Source: Neosynechococcus sphagnicola sy1 (GTDB lineage Bacteria > Cyanobacteriota > Cyanobacteriia > Neosynechococcales > Neosynechococcaceae). Taken from it: a stretch of DNA of 64,000 bases. The stretch lies in the NCBI RefSeq assembly GCF_000775285.1, contig NZ_JJML01000007.1, forward strand, positions 1 to 64,000. The letters are read 5' to 3'. Both the position numbers and the translations under genes were made by a program. The notes under the pieces were generated by a model. The model made no database searches. It was not told the origin of the DNA and saw nothing but the letters and a program-made list of their open reading frames with translations. This document shows positions 40,261 to 49,465 of this stretch, one piece after another (positions within the stretch are counted from its first letter, which is position 1; every line of letters begins with the position of its first letter).

Positions 40261-41268
40261 ATGACGTGGATGGAGTTAAGCCTCGACACAACCCCCGAGG
40301 CCGTTGATTGGGTTTGTACCCTGTTAGCCACAACCTCCTATGTGAGGGAGGTACGGGTTCGGTCATCCATCGCTAGCGATGGTCAAAGGGGGGGCGTTGA
40401 ACATTGCCCGTTGACCGAACAACCCATCGATCCTGCTGAGGCCACCCCCGGCTGGGCCTTCACGATTTGCTTCTATCTCCCCTACGACCTGCGGGTGCGG
40501 GCCCGTGTGGATGCCATTGAGGCGCTGCTTTCACCCCTACAGCGGACGGGTATTGCCACCGTTCTGGAAGTAGCGATCGTGTCAGAGCAACCCGAGTACC
40601 CTGTGGCCTCCATCCCTTTGATCCATCGGATTGGAGAACGGTTTGTGGTGCTGGCTCCCGGTGTTCCCTATCCATCGCAGCAGAGCGACGAAATCCTCCT
40701 CAGACTTGAGGCCAGCCTCGCCTTTGGGAGCGGTCTCCATCCGGCGACAGCGGTGAGCCTCCAATTACTAGAGCGGCATGTGGTTCCGACAATGCAAGTC
40801 CTCGATCTCGGATCTGGGACAGGAATTCTCAGTGTGGCGATCGCCAAATTAGGCGCGCAGGTTTTAGCCCTGGATAACGATCTGCTGGCAGTGCAAGCAA
40901 CTCAAGCCGCTGTGGAACAGAATCAGGTGGAGCAGCAGGTAACTGCGAGGGCAGGTAGCTTGGGCTGTGGTAGTCGCTTAGGACATTGGCTGGGGGGTGA
41001 CATCCTTGATCAAGCACCCAGTGTTAATGTCACCCAAGCCTTTGACCTGATTATGGCCAATATTTTGGCACGGGTTCACATTGCCCTTGCGGATGACTTT
41101 AAGCAGGCACTGCGGCAGACCCATGCCCAGGGGGGGGTACTCATTACCAGTGGATTTACCACCGATCAGGAAGAGGCTGTTGATACTGCTTTAAGTGCAG
41201 CGGGGTTTGCTTCCCTTGATCGTGAACAATGCCGGGAGTGGGTAGCTTTAGCGCATCGCCTTACCTGA
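40261..41268 (+). CDS. prmA: Ribosomal protein L11 methyltransferase
   Basis: PrmA trimethylates lysines and the N-terminus of ribosomal protein L11 using SAM. The 335-residue protein has an N-terminal substrate-binding domain (WMELSLDTTPEAVDWV), the linker PSLAFGSGLHPAT-like stretch (EASLAFGSGLHPATAV), the SAM motif VLDLGSGTGILSVAIAKLGA and a catalytic-region NILARVHIAL. The Asn-Ile/Leu motif is kept. It is a somewhat longer variant than E. coli PrmA (293 residues) because of two inserts (around residues 45-60 and 230-245). Reads in one frame. Confidence 0.92.
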   Translation: MTWMELSLDTTPEAVDWVCTLLATTSYVREVRVRSSIASDGQRGGVEHCPLTEQPIDPAEATPGWAFTICFYLPYDLRVRARVDAIEALLSPLQRTGIATVLEVAIVSEQPEYPVASIPLIHRIGERFVVLAPGVPYPSQQSDEILLRLEASLAFGSGLHPATAVSLQLLERHVVPTMQVLDLGSGTGILSVAIAKLGAQVLALDNDLLAVQATQAAVEQNQVEQQVTARAGSLGCGSRLGHWLGGDILDQAPSVNVTQAFDLIMANILARVHIALADDFKQALRQTHAQGGVLITSGFTTDQEEAVDTALSAAGFASLDREQCREWVALAHRLT

Positions 41269-41397
41269 ATGACTGGATTGCAAATCATTGGTGCGGATGT
41301 CTTGGCTGGTGGCAGCGGAGCCGATGTGCTGTTTGGCGACCTAGGCAGTCTCTGGAATTTCAACCACCTTGCGAGAAGGACGACTTTTTCGGGGTAA
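41269..41397 (+). other. Short ORF with an RTX-like repeat, possible remnant
   Basis: This 42-codon ORF starts immediately after the prmA stop. It contains ADVLAGGSGADVLFGDLG, which matches the GGxGxDxLx calcium-binding nonapeptide of RTX/hemolysin-type proteins once. One copy is too little to be functional. It may be a fragment of a larger lost gene or chance. Confidence 0.35.
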
Positions 41398-41505
41398 GGT
41401 CAAATTCAGAATGACGGCCTCTCTGTAAAAGGGTGCCAAGGCATCACTGGTTTCCAGGAGAGCGCAGGGGACATTCTGTTAAGACCAACTCAAATAGGAG
41501 GAGCG

Positions 41506-42012
41506 ATGGACAAAGTAGCGTTTTGGAAGTTGATGGATGCCTCGCGTCGCTCGGCGGAGGGTGACCCAGAAGCCCAGATTGACGTGTTGCGAGAGAAGCT
41601 CGACAAGCATAGTCCTGAGGAGCTGGTGGACTTTGATCACATATTTACCGAGTACCATAGCCGTGCCTATACCTGGGATCTATGGGGGGCTGCGTACATC
41701 ATCGGCGGTGGCTGTTCAGACGATGGCTTTATGGACTTCCGCGCCTGGTTAATCTCTCAGGGTGAAAAAGTATTTGAGGCTGCTCTGCAAGACCCCGAAA
41801 CATTAGCCCAAGTAGTTAAGGAAGAAGATGGTGACTGTCAGGTCGAGGGCTTTCAGTACATAGCCCTTGAACTATGGGAGCAGAAAACCAACAAAGAACC
41901 AGAGGCATTTCCGACCCACCCTATCCAAGGTTCGCAGTCGCCCCTCGGGAAGGAGTGGACTGAGGATGAACTTGAATCCAGGTTTCCAAAGCTCAGCAAG
42001 GAGTTCAGCTAA
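41506..42012 (+). CDS. DUF4240 protein
   Basis: The product is 168 residues, all one domain: MDKVAFWKLMDASRR, LREKLDKHSPEELVDFDHIF, WDLWGAAYIIGGGCSDDGFM and FRAWLISQGEKVFEAAL. DUF4240 is widely scattered in bacteria, including Streptomyces; its function is unknown, though it often lies with polymorphic-toxin immunity-like genes in other genomes (general impression). A strong AGGAGG site precedes the ATG. It stands alone here, with no toxin gene visible. Confidence 0.82.
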   Translation: MDKVAFWKLMDASRRSAEGDPEAQIDVLREKLDKHSPEELVDFDHIFTEYHSRAYTWDLWGAAYIIGGGCSDDGFMDFRAWLISQGEKVFEAALQDPETLAQVVKEEDGDCQVEGFQYIALELWEQKTNKEPEAFPTHPIQGSQSPLGKEWTEDELESRFPKLSKEFS

Positions 42013-42116
42013 ATCCAGGCATTCATATAAGTTGAGCAGCTTTGGCTCAGACAGCTACACACGCAGCCCTCTTAGGTGCAGTGACTTTGGTGTAAAAATC
42101 TTGCAAATTGCTGAAA

Positions 42117-42187
42117 TGACTGCTAAATATAGGCTTTTCCTAGGCTTCATCAGCCCTAGGTCGCAAGTTCAAATCTTGCCTGAGTCA
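42117..42187 (+). other. tRNA-like sequence, probably degenerate
   Basis: Seventy-one bases show several tRNA parts. The T-arm is perfect: GCAAG, TTCAAAT, CTTGC (42163-42179). An anticodon-like arm reads CTAGGC, loop TTCATCA, GCCCTAG, which would give a CAT anticodon with one bulged C. Five terminal pairs TGACT/AGTCA close the ends. Missing are the D-loop GG, the last two acceptor pairs and a normal position-37 purine. It may be a tRNA pseudogene, a tRNA fragment left at an integration site, or coincidence. Confidence 0.35.
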
Positions 42188-42215
42188 TGTAGTTTTCAAG
42201 CATCGTCCGTCTCAT

Positions 42216-43817
42216 TCAACCCTCGCTGCTCCAGCGCATGGGCGCATTTCGGGCATCCTCATGGCTCCGTGGCTGAGTTTCAGCATCCAGGGCATTAACA
42301 ACCTGATTGTAAAGATCCGCTGCCTGCTGGGGTGAATTGCCAATGCTGGTCAGCCCCAGCTTACCGAACTCGGATAGGCAACCCATGAGATGAAAGACCG
42401 TGCCAGACTCGGTACTGGTGTCGAAGTGGAGTTGATATTCGGCAATAATGTCCATTAAGTCATTGGGAAGTAAGCCCCGATAACGGTCTTTTTGCAGATT
42501 GTCCGTGGCGACATAGTATTTTGCCTGTCCATGCTGGCTATAGAAAGACCCAGTGGATAGGTTATAGCTGCCGTTGGTGAGAAATCTTAGGGTCATGAAG
42601 GGGTGGGTGGTACCCCCTTTTCGGAGGTTAATTTCGATCGCCTGGACATCCCAGGTGTCATTGCCGAGGTGATCGCGCTGCCGCACTGCCACAAAGTCCA
42701 CCCCATAGCGTTCAATCGCCCCCTTTTCCGCCAGACAGCGTCCCACCTGTTCCCCTAGAATTTGTAATTGCAGACGGTAGGCCGGATCTGCCGGGAAGCG
42801 ACATCCCAGGTAAACCTGTCCGTTAGGCCCCCCCAGAATTTGGTCATGGGTGGAGAGAATTTCAACTTCACCCGTGGGGGTAATCCGCCCCTGAACACTG
42901 GGCGATCGCTTCTCCTCTCCTTCAATAAAAGCTTCCACGATCGCCCCCAATTCTGGGATGCGACTGCTGTAATTCTCCCAGGTCTCGGCTTTGGCTTCAA
43001 ACTTCAGATGCTGAAAACGATCCAACAGGGTCTTGACCCGGACACAGTGAGAGACGTTGCCGGGGGCAATCTCCCCCAGGGATCTTAAGTCCAGCAAGGC
43101 ATTGCCCTCCCCGGAAAAGCCCTCGTTCAACTTCACCACTAGGCGCTGCAAGGTCGGCTGGCGTTCCCAGAGTTCGGCGGCGGCGGTGGCCAGATCCGCT
43201 TGATCAAAAATCGCGGCACTGCCATCCGGGTGGGGGATGTTGGCCTCTGCAAAAATCTGGCGACTGCCTCCCTTGGTGCCCCACTGCAACAGGGCTGGAT
43301 CGAGGGCATAGAGGGGAACATTGAGGGCAACGGACAAGTCCCGCTCTAGGGCGGTGGAGTTATAACAAATCATAAAGGAATGCTCGGGACGCAGGGCTTG
43401 GCGGATGCGCTCCATCAACCGGGGGCGTTCGAGAATCTTCTGACTCAGGGATTTACAGGAGCCATCGTAGGTCGAAAGCAACAATAGGCGATCTCGGGCA
43501 TGGGAAAAGGGAATTCCCGGCAGTAGTTGCAAGTAGTAGTCAATCACACTGGGGTGCAGGGGTTCCGAGGTCACATAAACCAAGCGAGTCCGAGGATTCC
43601 GCAGCCGAATCAACGAGAACAATAGGCGTTCTTCGTAGTGCTTAAACCCCTGGATCTTATCGAGTTCTCGCCGATCGAGACTCAGGGATGGGATCACCAG
43701 AATATCGGTATTGCTACTGTCAAAGGCTTCCAGGTGACGCCAGCGATCGCACAGCCGCCCCTGCAACCTGCGAAAATGATCCAACTGCTCGGGGTTGGAA
43801 GTAGGCAAGGTCTGCAT
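42216..43817 (-). CDS. ATP-grasp peptide-ligase (PGM1)-related protein
   Basis: This 533-residue protein is related to the ATP-grasp ligase PGM1 of pheganomycin synthesis. The C-terminal half carries the ATP-grasp core: lysine and loop in RLVVKLNEGFSGEGNALLDL, a second nucleotide region LVEAFIEGEEKRSPSVQGR-like (here VEAFIEGEEKRSPS), and metal-binding residues in VQAIEINLRKGGTTHPFM. The N-terminal half (ILVIPSLSLDRRELDKIQGF) is a pre-ATP-grasp part. These enzymes join an acyl phosphate to an amine, but the substrates here are unknown. It follows the CO2-uptake operon on the same strand after about 108 bases. Confidence 0.78.
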   Translation of the reverse strand: MQTLPTSNPEQLDHFRRLQGRLCDRWRHLEAFDSSNTDILVIPSLSLDRRELDKIQGFKHYEERLLFSLIRLRNPRTRLVYVTSEPLHPSVIDYYLQLLPGIPFSHARDRLLLLSTYDGSCKSLSQKILERPRLMERIRQALRPEHSFMICYNSTALERDLSVALNVPLYALDPALLQWGTKGGSRQIFAEANIPHPDGSAAIFDQADLATAAAELWERQPTLQRLVVKLNEGFSGEGNALLDLRSLGEIAPGNVSHCVRVKTLLDRFQHLKFEAKAETWENYSSRIPELGAIVEAFIEGEEKRSPSVQGRITPTGEVEILSTHDQILGGPNGQVYLGCRFPADPAYRLQLQILGEQVGRCLAEKGAIERYGVDFVAVRQRDHLGNDTWDVQAIEINLRKGGTTHPFMTLRFLTNGSYNLSTGSFYSQHGQAKYYVATDNLQKDRYRGLLPNDLMDIIAEYQLHFDTSTESGTVFHLMGCLSEFGKLGLTSIGNSPQQAADLYNQVVNALDAETQPRSHEDARNAPMRWSSEG

Positions 43818-43925
43818 TTCCCGGTGTCTACCATACGCTTAATACAGCGATTTTATCTGCTTTCAGCGCCATCGCTGGTTCCTGGGTGACCGTCTTGCTG
43901 AGCCAACGGAGCAGAGGGTGGATAC

Positions 43926-45248
43926 TTAGCGATAATCGTCCCCCTGAATTTGACGGAGTCGAGCCGCCTGACGCATCCCATAGTCAGGACGGCAGAAGCG
44001 ATCTAGTTGGGCTTCAAAAAAATCCCGGTTGGCCTGTAAGTGTCGGGGATTCGGGTCATCCAGGGGATACAGCAACGCCGTTCGTAGCGCCTGAAAAACC
44101 GCAGATGTCACTGTGTACATAGAGCGTTGGAAGGTGACGCCAATCTGGTTGAGGATATCATCCTCACCTCGGCAGCGGGTTTGGTAGAACGCCTTGAGGT
44201 AAGGGGGGAGAAAATGCAGCATATCCTGGGCCAGCAGCGTCGGGGGAATGCCAGCGGTACCGACGGGGAACTTGTCGGCGTAGAGAACCCCGTAGTGGAA
44301 GTCTTTTTGCTCCCGAGGCACTTCATTGGCCTGGGCGTTATAGGACTTGGTACCTCGGAAGGGCGAGGTGCGGTAGAACACGGCTTCGACATAGGGTAAG
44401 GCTGCTTCATAGAGCCAGGTAAAGCCCTTTGACTTCGGAATGATTTCGTAGCATTGACCCCGGATATAAACATGGTGGTAAATCGGGCGACCAGCGATCG
44501 CAAAGATGCCGTTGACCAGAAAATTCATTGCCTCGGGAATGCTGGTGACCTTGCCTTCATCGTAGAGATCCGAAACCTCAAAAAATACTGGAGCCATGAC
44601 CTCCCAAAACAAGCCCAGATTACTGTAGTAGGACATCTGACGGCACTGCTCCAGAAACAGATCTGGGAACAGCTTGTAAAGCCCTATCATCACTGGGTTG
44701 AACTGGAAATAAGCTCGAATTGCTCGATCAGCGTTGGCTTTATACTCGTCGCTATCGAGATAGGGATCAAATTTGCCTCCCATACCGCGATGCCAGAGCA
44801 TTGCCCGCATACATTCTTCAGCAAACTCCATATTGATCCGGTCATGCCAGAGGTGGTGGAACAGCCGGGGCAGGTTGCCCGTTTCTCCCGTTTTCATAAA
44901 GGCCAGGAGTTCCGGGTGAGCCGTAGCTGGCCCCCGCCAGATCCGCAGGTCAGCATCTTCCCCAGCATAGTGGTTATGGAGATCCAGATAGTCTTGGGGC
45001 AGGAAGTACTTAAAGAAAGGGAAAGGGTCTAGAAACACGCGCTCAGCAATATAGAGCAGATCCCGCCAGTAAAAATCCATGGGGACAGCGTAGGCTTTCC
45101 AGATACCAATCACTTGCATCAGGTTTTCCGGGCTATCCGGCAGCATAGCCCCCCCTGCTTCCAGGCGATGGACGACATCGGCAAATTCGTGTTGGGAGGG
45201 GGGGAGTTTGGGGGGAGAAAGGGTCGGTGTGAGCAGCGATTCCGTCAT
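43926..45248 (-). CDS. cupA: CO2 hydration protein of the NDH-1 complex (CupA type)
   Basis: The product is about 440 residues. It is the CO2-hydrating subunit of the NDH-1MS complex, thought to convert CO2 to bicarbonate coupled to electron transfer. Blocks are HEFADVVHRLEAGGAMLPDS, GIWKAYAVPMDFYWRDLLYI, LWHDRINMEFAEECMRAML and PFRGTKSYNAQANEVP. The length and the position after ndhF and ndhD point to CupA (inducible, high affinity) rather than the shorter CupB, but that choice is inference. The start is ATG 45248; 45281 lies upstream without support. No cupS gene follows; the next gene is the ATP-grasp protein. Confidence 0.87.
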   Translation of the reverse strand: MTESLLTPTLSPPKLPPSQHEFADVVHRLEAGGAMLPDSPENLMQVIGIWKAYAVPMDFYWRDLLYIAERVFLDPFPFFKYFLPQDYLDLHNHYAGEDADLRIWRGPATAHPELLAFMKTGETGNLPRLFHHLWHDRINMEFAEECMRAMLWHRGMGGKFDPYLDSDEYKANADRAIRAYFQFNPVMIGLYKLFPDLFLEQCRQMSYYSNLGLFWEVMAPVFFEVSDLYDEGKVTSIPEAMNFLVNGIFAIAGRPIYHHVYIRGQCYEIIPKSKGFTWLYEAALPYVEAVFYRTSPFRGTKSYNAQANEVPREQKDFHYGVLYADKFPVGTAGIPPTLLAQDMLHFLPPYLKAFYQTRCRGEDDILNQIGVTFQRSMYTVTSAVFQALRTALLYPLDDPNPRHLQANRDFFEAQLDRFCRPDYGMRQAARLRQIQGDDYR

Positions 45249-45313
45249 AGTGAGTCTGTAATGAGGGGTGAAGATGCACAATCGAACGACCAGTGGCGGA
45301 GCAAGGGAAGTAC

Positions 45314-46845
45314 TTATTGCTCGGTTCTGGTTGGATCACTCAGGGCTAGGGGGGAGCGTTGATCCAGGGAAACAGCCGCGACCATCGCATTGGTCGTCGG
45401 TTCACTCCAACGCACTAACCAACTGGGCTGAACACCCAGAAACATGATCAGAGCGGTTAAGACCAATGCGGGCAGATGTTCCAACCCGGTGACTCTGGGG
45501 TAGTAGGCAGTGGTGTTGTCCAGTTTGCCAAAACAGGTACGATTCAGCAGGATCACAAAGTAAACTGCCGTCAGACCCGTACCCACAACCGACAATAGGG
45601 TGGCCCAAGGGAACACAGAAAAACTGCCTTGAAACACAAGGAACTCAGCGATAAACCCGACCATGCCAGGAATTCCCGCACTGGCCATGCCAGCGGTGAT
45701 CAGCAGGGCGCTGGTCAAGGGTAAACCCCGCAGGGGATTCAGCAGTCCATTCAGCACATCCAGTTCCCGAGTCCCCACCTTGGACTCAATGACCCCCACC
45801 AGGTAGAAGAGCAAAGCTAGAATCAAACCGTGGCTCACCATCTGGGAAACCGCTCCCACCAGGGCTAGGGGCGTCATCGCTGCGGTTCCCAAGAGGATAT
45901 AGCCCATGTGACCGATGGAGCTATAAGCCACCATACGCTTGATATCTTTTTTGGGCGATCGCCGCCAAGGCACCATAAATGATGGAAAGGGCGGCAATGA
46001 TCGACAATCCTGGGGCAACCAACGACCAGGTATCTGGGAATAAGCCGATACAGAACCGAATCAGGCCATAGGTGCCCAACTTAGCCAAAATTCCCCCCAA
46101 GAGAATCACCACGGGGGTGGAAGCTTCCACATAGGCATCGGGTAGCCAGGTGTGCAAGGGAACCAGGGGAATCTTAATGCCGAATCCAATCAGCAGCATT
46201 GTCAATAGAATCAGCTGGGTGGGCTGGGATAAACCCTGGGTTGAGATGGCATCGTAATCAAAGCTAGAGGTGCCACTTAACCAGGCCAATGCCAGAAACG
46301 CCGCCAGAACTAACATCCCAGAAACCGCTGTGTAGATCAAAAACTTGATGGCAGCGTATTCCCGCTTTTGACCCCCCCCAGATCACAATCAAGAGATAAA
46401 AAGGAATCAGTTCTACTTCATAGAACAGGATGAACAGCAACAGGTTCTGGGCCACCAATGCTCCGGCCATGCCTGCATTCACCAGCAATATCAGCGTATA
46501 AAACAATCGCGGGCGAGGCAGGGGTTGACCATTGGGCAATCCAGCATGACTGCCAAAGATGACCCCCAGGGTGAGCAAATTACTCAAGGCCAGCAGCGGC
46601 AGGGACAGGCCATCCACCCCCAGGGTGTAGTTCAAACCTAGATGGCTGATCCAGGAGAAGGATTCCCGCATTTGTAAGCCGGGGTTGCTGAGATCGAACT
46701 GACTCATTAACCATCCAGTCCACAGCAGCAGACTTCCGGCGATCGCCAGGGCTCCCCAGCGTGACCGGGTAGCAGAAATGGTTCCAGGCCAAAATCCGAT
46801 GAGTGCCGCACCCACCACAGGTAACCAGATCAAGGTACTTAGCAT
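45314..46845 (-). CDS. ndhD: NAD(P)H-quinone oxidoreductase chain 4 (NdhD) of the CO2-uptake operon, two frame shifts
   Basis: The corrected product has about 510 residues and about 14 membrane helices. NdhD is an antiporter-like proton-pumping subunit. Seen are MLSTLIWLPVVGAALIGFWP, NYTLGVDGLSLPLLALSN, FYEVELIPFYLLIVIWGG, KIPLVPLHTWLPDAYVEAST, IKRMVAYSSIGHMGYILLG and GIPGMVGFIAEFLVFQG. The frame changes at C8 (46372-46379) and T6 (45947-45952); dropping one base each time gives a continuous protein. It is the middle gene of ndhF-ndhD-cupA, 65 bases before cupA. It is most likely NdhD3. Confidence 0.9.
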
Positions 46846-46932
46846 AGTCAATCGTCGATTCCTACAGAAACGTTTGGCGTTGTTTAAGGGCTAGGAGAAG
46901 AGAGGGCTAGGAGAACCCAGGAGTCAGGCGTA

Positions 46933-46965
46933 GATTGAATTCTGGATTCTGAATTCTAGATTCTG
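46933..46965 (+). repeat. Short degenerate repeat of GATTCTG/GAATTCT
   Basis: Four near copies of a 7-8 base word lie in the ndhF-ndhD spacer. Such short repeats are common in cyanobacterial spacers and are probably selfish or neutral. Confidence 0.5.
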
Positions 46966-46991
46966 CCCACTCCAAAGTTGCCTGTTGACCC

Positions 46992-48869
46992 CTAGGGCCC
47001 GGTAGTGGCGATCGCAGACAGGGAAAGGTGAGACAGGAAGGGCCAGCCTAACCAAACGCCTAAGCAGGAAAGTCCTACGAGAATGGTGAGGGCATAGAAC
47101 TGAGACTGACCGGAGGTACTGTATTTCAAGCCTTCGCCCCCAAAAATGGAGGAGATGCCCACAAGATTGACAATGCCATCAACGACATAGCGATCGCACC
47201 AGGATGTGAATCGGGAAACCAGATCCACCGCCAGTACAAAGCTGATTTTGTAAAGTTTGGCCGTGTAGAGGTCGTAGGCTAAGAAGTCTTGGAGGGCTGG
47301 AGATGGAAGCTTTACAGGTTTTGGCACCACGTTCCCTAAGTAGATAAAGGCACTGATACTACAACCCAGAAGGCTAGAACCAATTAACCCAAGAGCGACT
47401 GGATAATTCACGATCACCCAATCGGGGAGGAGGGACAGGCTTTGTAAAATCAGGGGCAGATGTAACACGAAGCCCAGCAGTACCGCCATCGGCAACGCCA
47501 TCGGCCAGTGAATTTCCGGCGATCGCTCCGTCATCGCTGAGGGTTTCCCGCCAAACATCAGACTAAATACCCGGGTGAGACCAAAGGCGGTTAAGCCATT
47601 GACCAGCCCTAACACCCCCAGCAGGCCAAATTGATGGTCATCCCACAGGCCATCTGCCAGCTGAAGTAAGGCCCAAAATCCACCCAGGGGTGGCACGGCG
47701 ATCAAACCCGCTGCCCCTACGAGGAAGGAAAACCCACTCACCGGACGCCGAGACCACAGACCTCCGTGCTGGGTTAAGTTTTGAGTAATGCTGTTCCAGA
47801 TCACGCCCCCCACACTCATCACCAAGAGGGCGATCGCCACTGCATGGGTGAGAACAAGGAGCAAAGCCGCTTCATCGTGCTGGGTTCCCACCGCAATGAA
47901 TACCAATCCCATGTAGGCACTCACCAAATAAGACAGTGCCCGCTTGGTATCAATCTGGGCGATCGCAATCAGGGTGCCACCGATCGCAGTGGTTGCCCCA
48001 ATCACTACCAGAGCCGTTAAAGTAATCGGGGACAGTGCCAAAACAGGTTGTAATTTCACTAACACCCAGGCACCGGATGCCACCACCACTGAGTTCCGAA
48101 GAATGGTACTGGGCAGTGGCCCTTCCATGGCCTCATCCAGCCACAAATGTAAGGGAAACTGGGCGCACTTACCCATGGGGCCAGCAATCAGCGCCAACCC
48201 GATCAAGGCCGCAACGTTTGGGTCAACTTGTGCCGTCTGTGCCCAAACGGCTAACTCTGTAAAGTTCCAGGTACCAGCCAAGGGCAATAGGGCAATCACC
48301 CCCATGAGCAGGAATAAATCCCCCACCCGTTTGGTCAAAAAAGCATCGCGGGCTCCCGTGACCACCAAGGATTGATTAAACCAAAACCCAATTAGGAGGT
48401 AGGTGCCGAGGGTGAGGATTTCCAGGATGACGTAACTAAAGAAAAGGGAATTACACAGTACTAATCCCGATAGACCCGCCTCAAACAGAGCCAGCAACGC
48501 GAAGAATCGCGCCCACCCCCAGTCCATTTCCATGTAACCAATGGCATAGAACTGGGCCAATAGATTCAGACCATTGATCAAAATTAAAGCCCCAACGGTT
48601 AAGGAAGATACCTCAACGGGCAAGGTGAGATTTAAATTTGCCACCTGCAACCAGGGATAGAAAAATTCCTGGGGGGGTTGATGCCACGTGAGGGGCAGAA
48701 GCGCCACACTGTGGAGCACTGCAAGCAACGTCGTGCAGGTATTCACATAACCCGCAGGACGAGGTCCCGTGCGCCGGGTAATAGAGGGCAACCAGAGAAT
48801 CGATAACAGCGCCCCCAGTAGCGCATAGCAGGGAATCAACCAGGCTGTTTCAACTAGAAATTGATACAT
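46992..48869 (-). CDS. ndhF: NAD(P)H-quinone oxidoreductase chain 5 (NdhF) of the CO2-uptake operon
   Basis: This 625-residue, roughly 15-helix subunit is of the NuoL/NdhF antiporter type. The ATG at 48869 is preferred to the adjacent TTG. Motifs are LILINGLNLLAQFYAIGYME, GDLFLLMGVIALLPLAG, GKCAQFPLHLWLDEAMEGPLP and IAQIDTKRALSYLVSAYMGL; the conserved lysine regions for proton transfer are present. The C-terminal lateral-helix part is shorter and more divergent than in respiratory NdhF1, as expected for NdhF3/NdhF4. It heads an operon with ndhD and cupA. The frame is unbroken over 1.9 kb. Confidence 0.9.
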   Translation of the reverse strand: MYQFLVETAWLIPCYALLGALLSILWLPSITRRTGPRPAGYVNTCTTLLAVLHSVALLPLTWHQPPQEFFYPWLQVANLNLTLPVEVSSLTVGALILINGLNLLAQFYAIGYMEMDWGWARFFALLALFEAGLSGLVLCNSLFFSYVILEILTLGTYLLIGFWFNQSLVVTGARDAFLTKRVGDLFLLMGVIALLPLAGTWNFTELAVWAQTAQVDPNVAALIGLALIAGPMGKCAQFPLHLWLDEAMEGPLPSTILRNSVVVASGAWVLVKLQPVLALSPITLTALVVIGATTAIGGTLIAIAQIDTKRALSYLVSAYMGLVFIAVGTQHDEAALLLVLTHAVAIALLVMSVGGVIWNSITQNLTQHGGLWSRRPVSGFSFLVGAAGLIAVPPLGGFWALLQLADGLWDDHQFGLLGVLGLVNGLTAFGLTRVFSLMFGGKPSAMTERSPEIHWPMALPMAVLLGFVLHLPLILQSLSLLPDWVIVNYPVALGLIGSSLLGCSISAFIYLGNVVPKPVKLPSPALQDFLAYDLYTAKLYKISFVLAVDLVSRFTSWCDRYVVDGIVNLVGISSIFGGEGLKYSTSGQSQFYALTILVGLSCLGVWLGWPFLSHLSLSAIATTGP

Positions 48870-49465
48870 CAACTACGCCCCTAACAGTGAAAATAGCGAT
48901 GAAAAAATAACCCTGATTCTACGTTCAGGGATTCAAAGGTTATAGCAGGCTGAAAATCGTGTTACCGAAGGTCTAATGACCCACTCCTGGATAAAATGAG
49001 TTTTGCAACATGAGGGCATAACCCTGAGCGTGCAGATTCACTGAACCAGGATATTGAAGGAGTTAAAATTTCTCAGCTGGTAGCCTGAGAGTAATCTTAA
49101 GATTTATAAAATCAAAATACAAACCGGGAATCCCAATGGCACCGATTACTTTTTTTGATGGATGAAACGCCTTCAGCAACCTAGCCCATAGCAATGAAGC
49201 ACCCTCATGACTTGGCCAGCATGGTTTTCACCCTTAATTTCCGGGAGGGGTTATCAACAGCGATCGCCCTTAGGGCTGATTTATAAAGTCGGCTGAAACT
49301 CTTTCATGGCAAGCCTTTCAAAAAACAGCCTTCTTAAGCTATCTGAAGCCTGAAAGCCATAAATGGCAAGGGTTTTAGCCCCTTAAGATTTTCTTTGTAA
49401 ATTAGCCCTTAAGGTATGGATTGCTCAGACATCGAACTTTCTGAAGGTGTGGAATCGAAACTACT
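48870..49465. other. Long intergenic region upstream of the CO2-uptake operon
   Basis: About 600 bases without a credible gene. It is AT-richer than its surroundings and has several CTTAAG/TTAAG words and one HIP1 site near 49260. In other cyanobacteria such operons are controlled by LysR-type regulators NdhR (CcmR) or CmpR. I see no exact match I would call a site. No regulator gene is divergent here. Confidence 0.45.

Noticed and set aside
42040-42190. Intron-containing tRNA using GGCTCAG near 42044 as the 5' acceptor strand
   Set aside because: GGCTCAG would pair with CTGAGTC, but no D-arm or 5' anticodon stem follows and I see no group I intron core in the short spacer.
48870-49465. LysR-type regulator sites for the CO2-uptake operon
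   Set aside because: Several loose T-N11-A matches exist, as expected by chance in AT-rich DNA, and none stands out.
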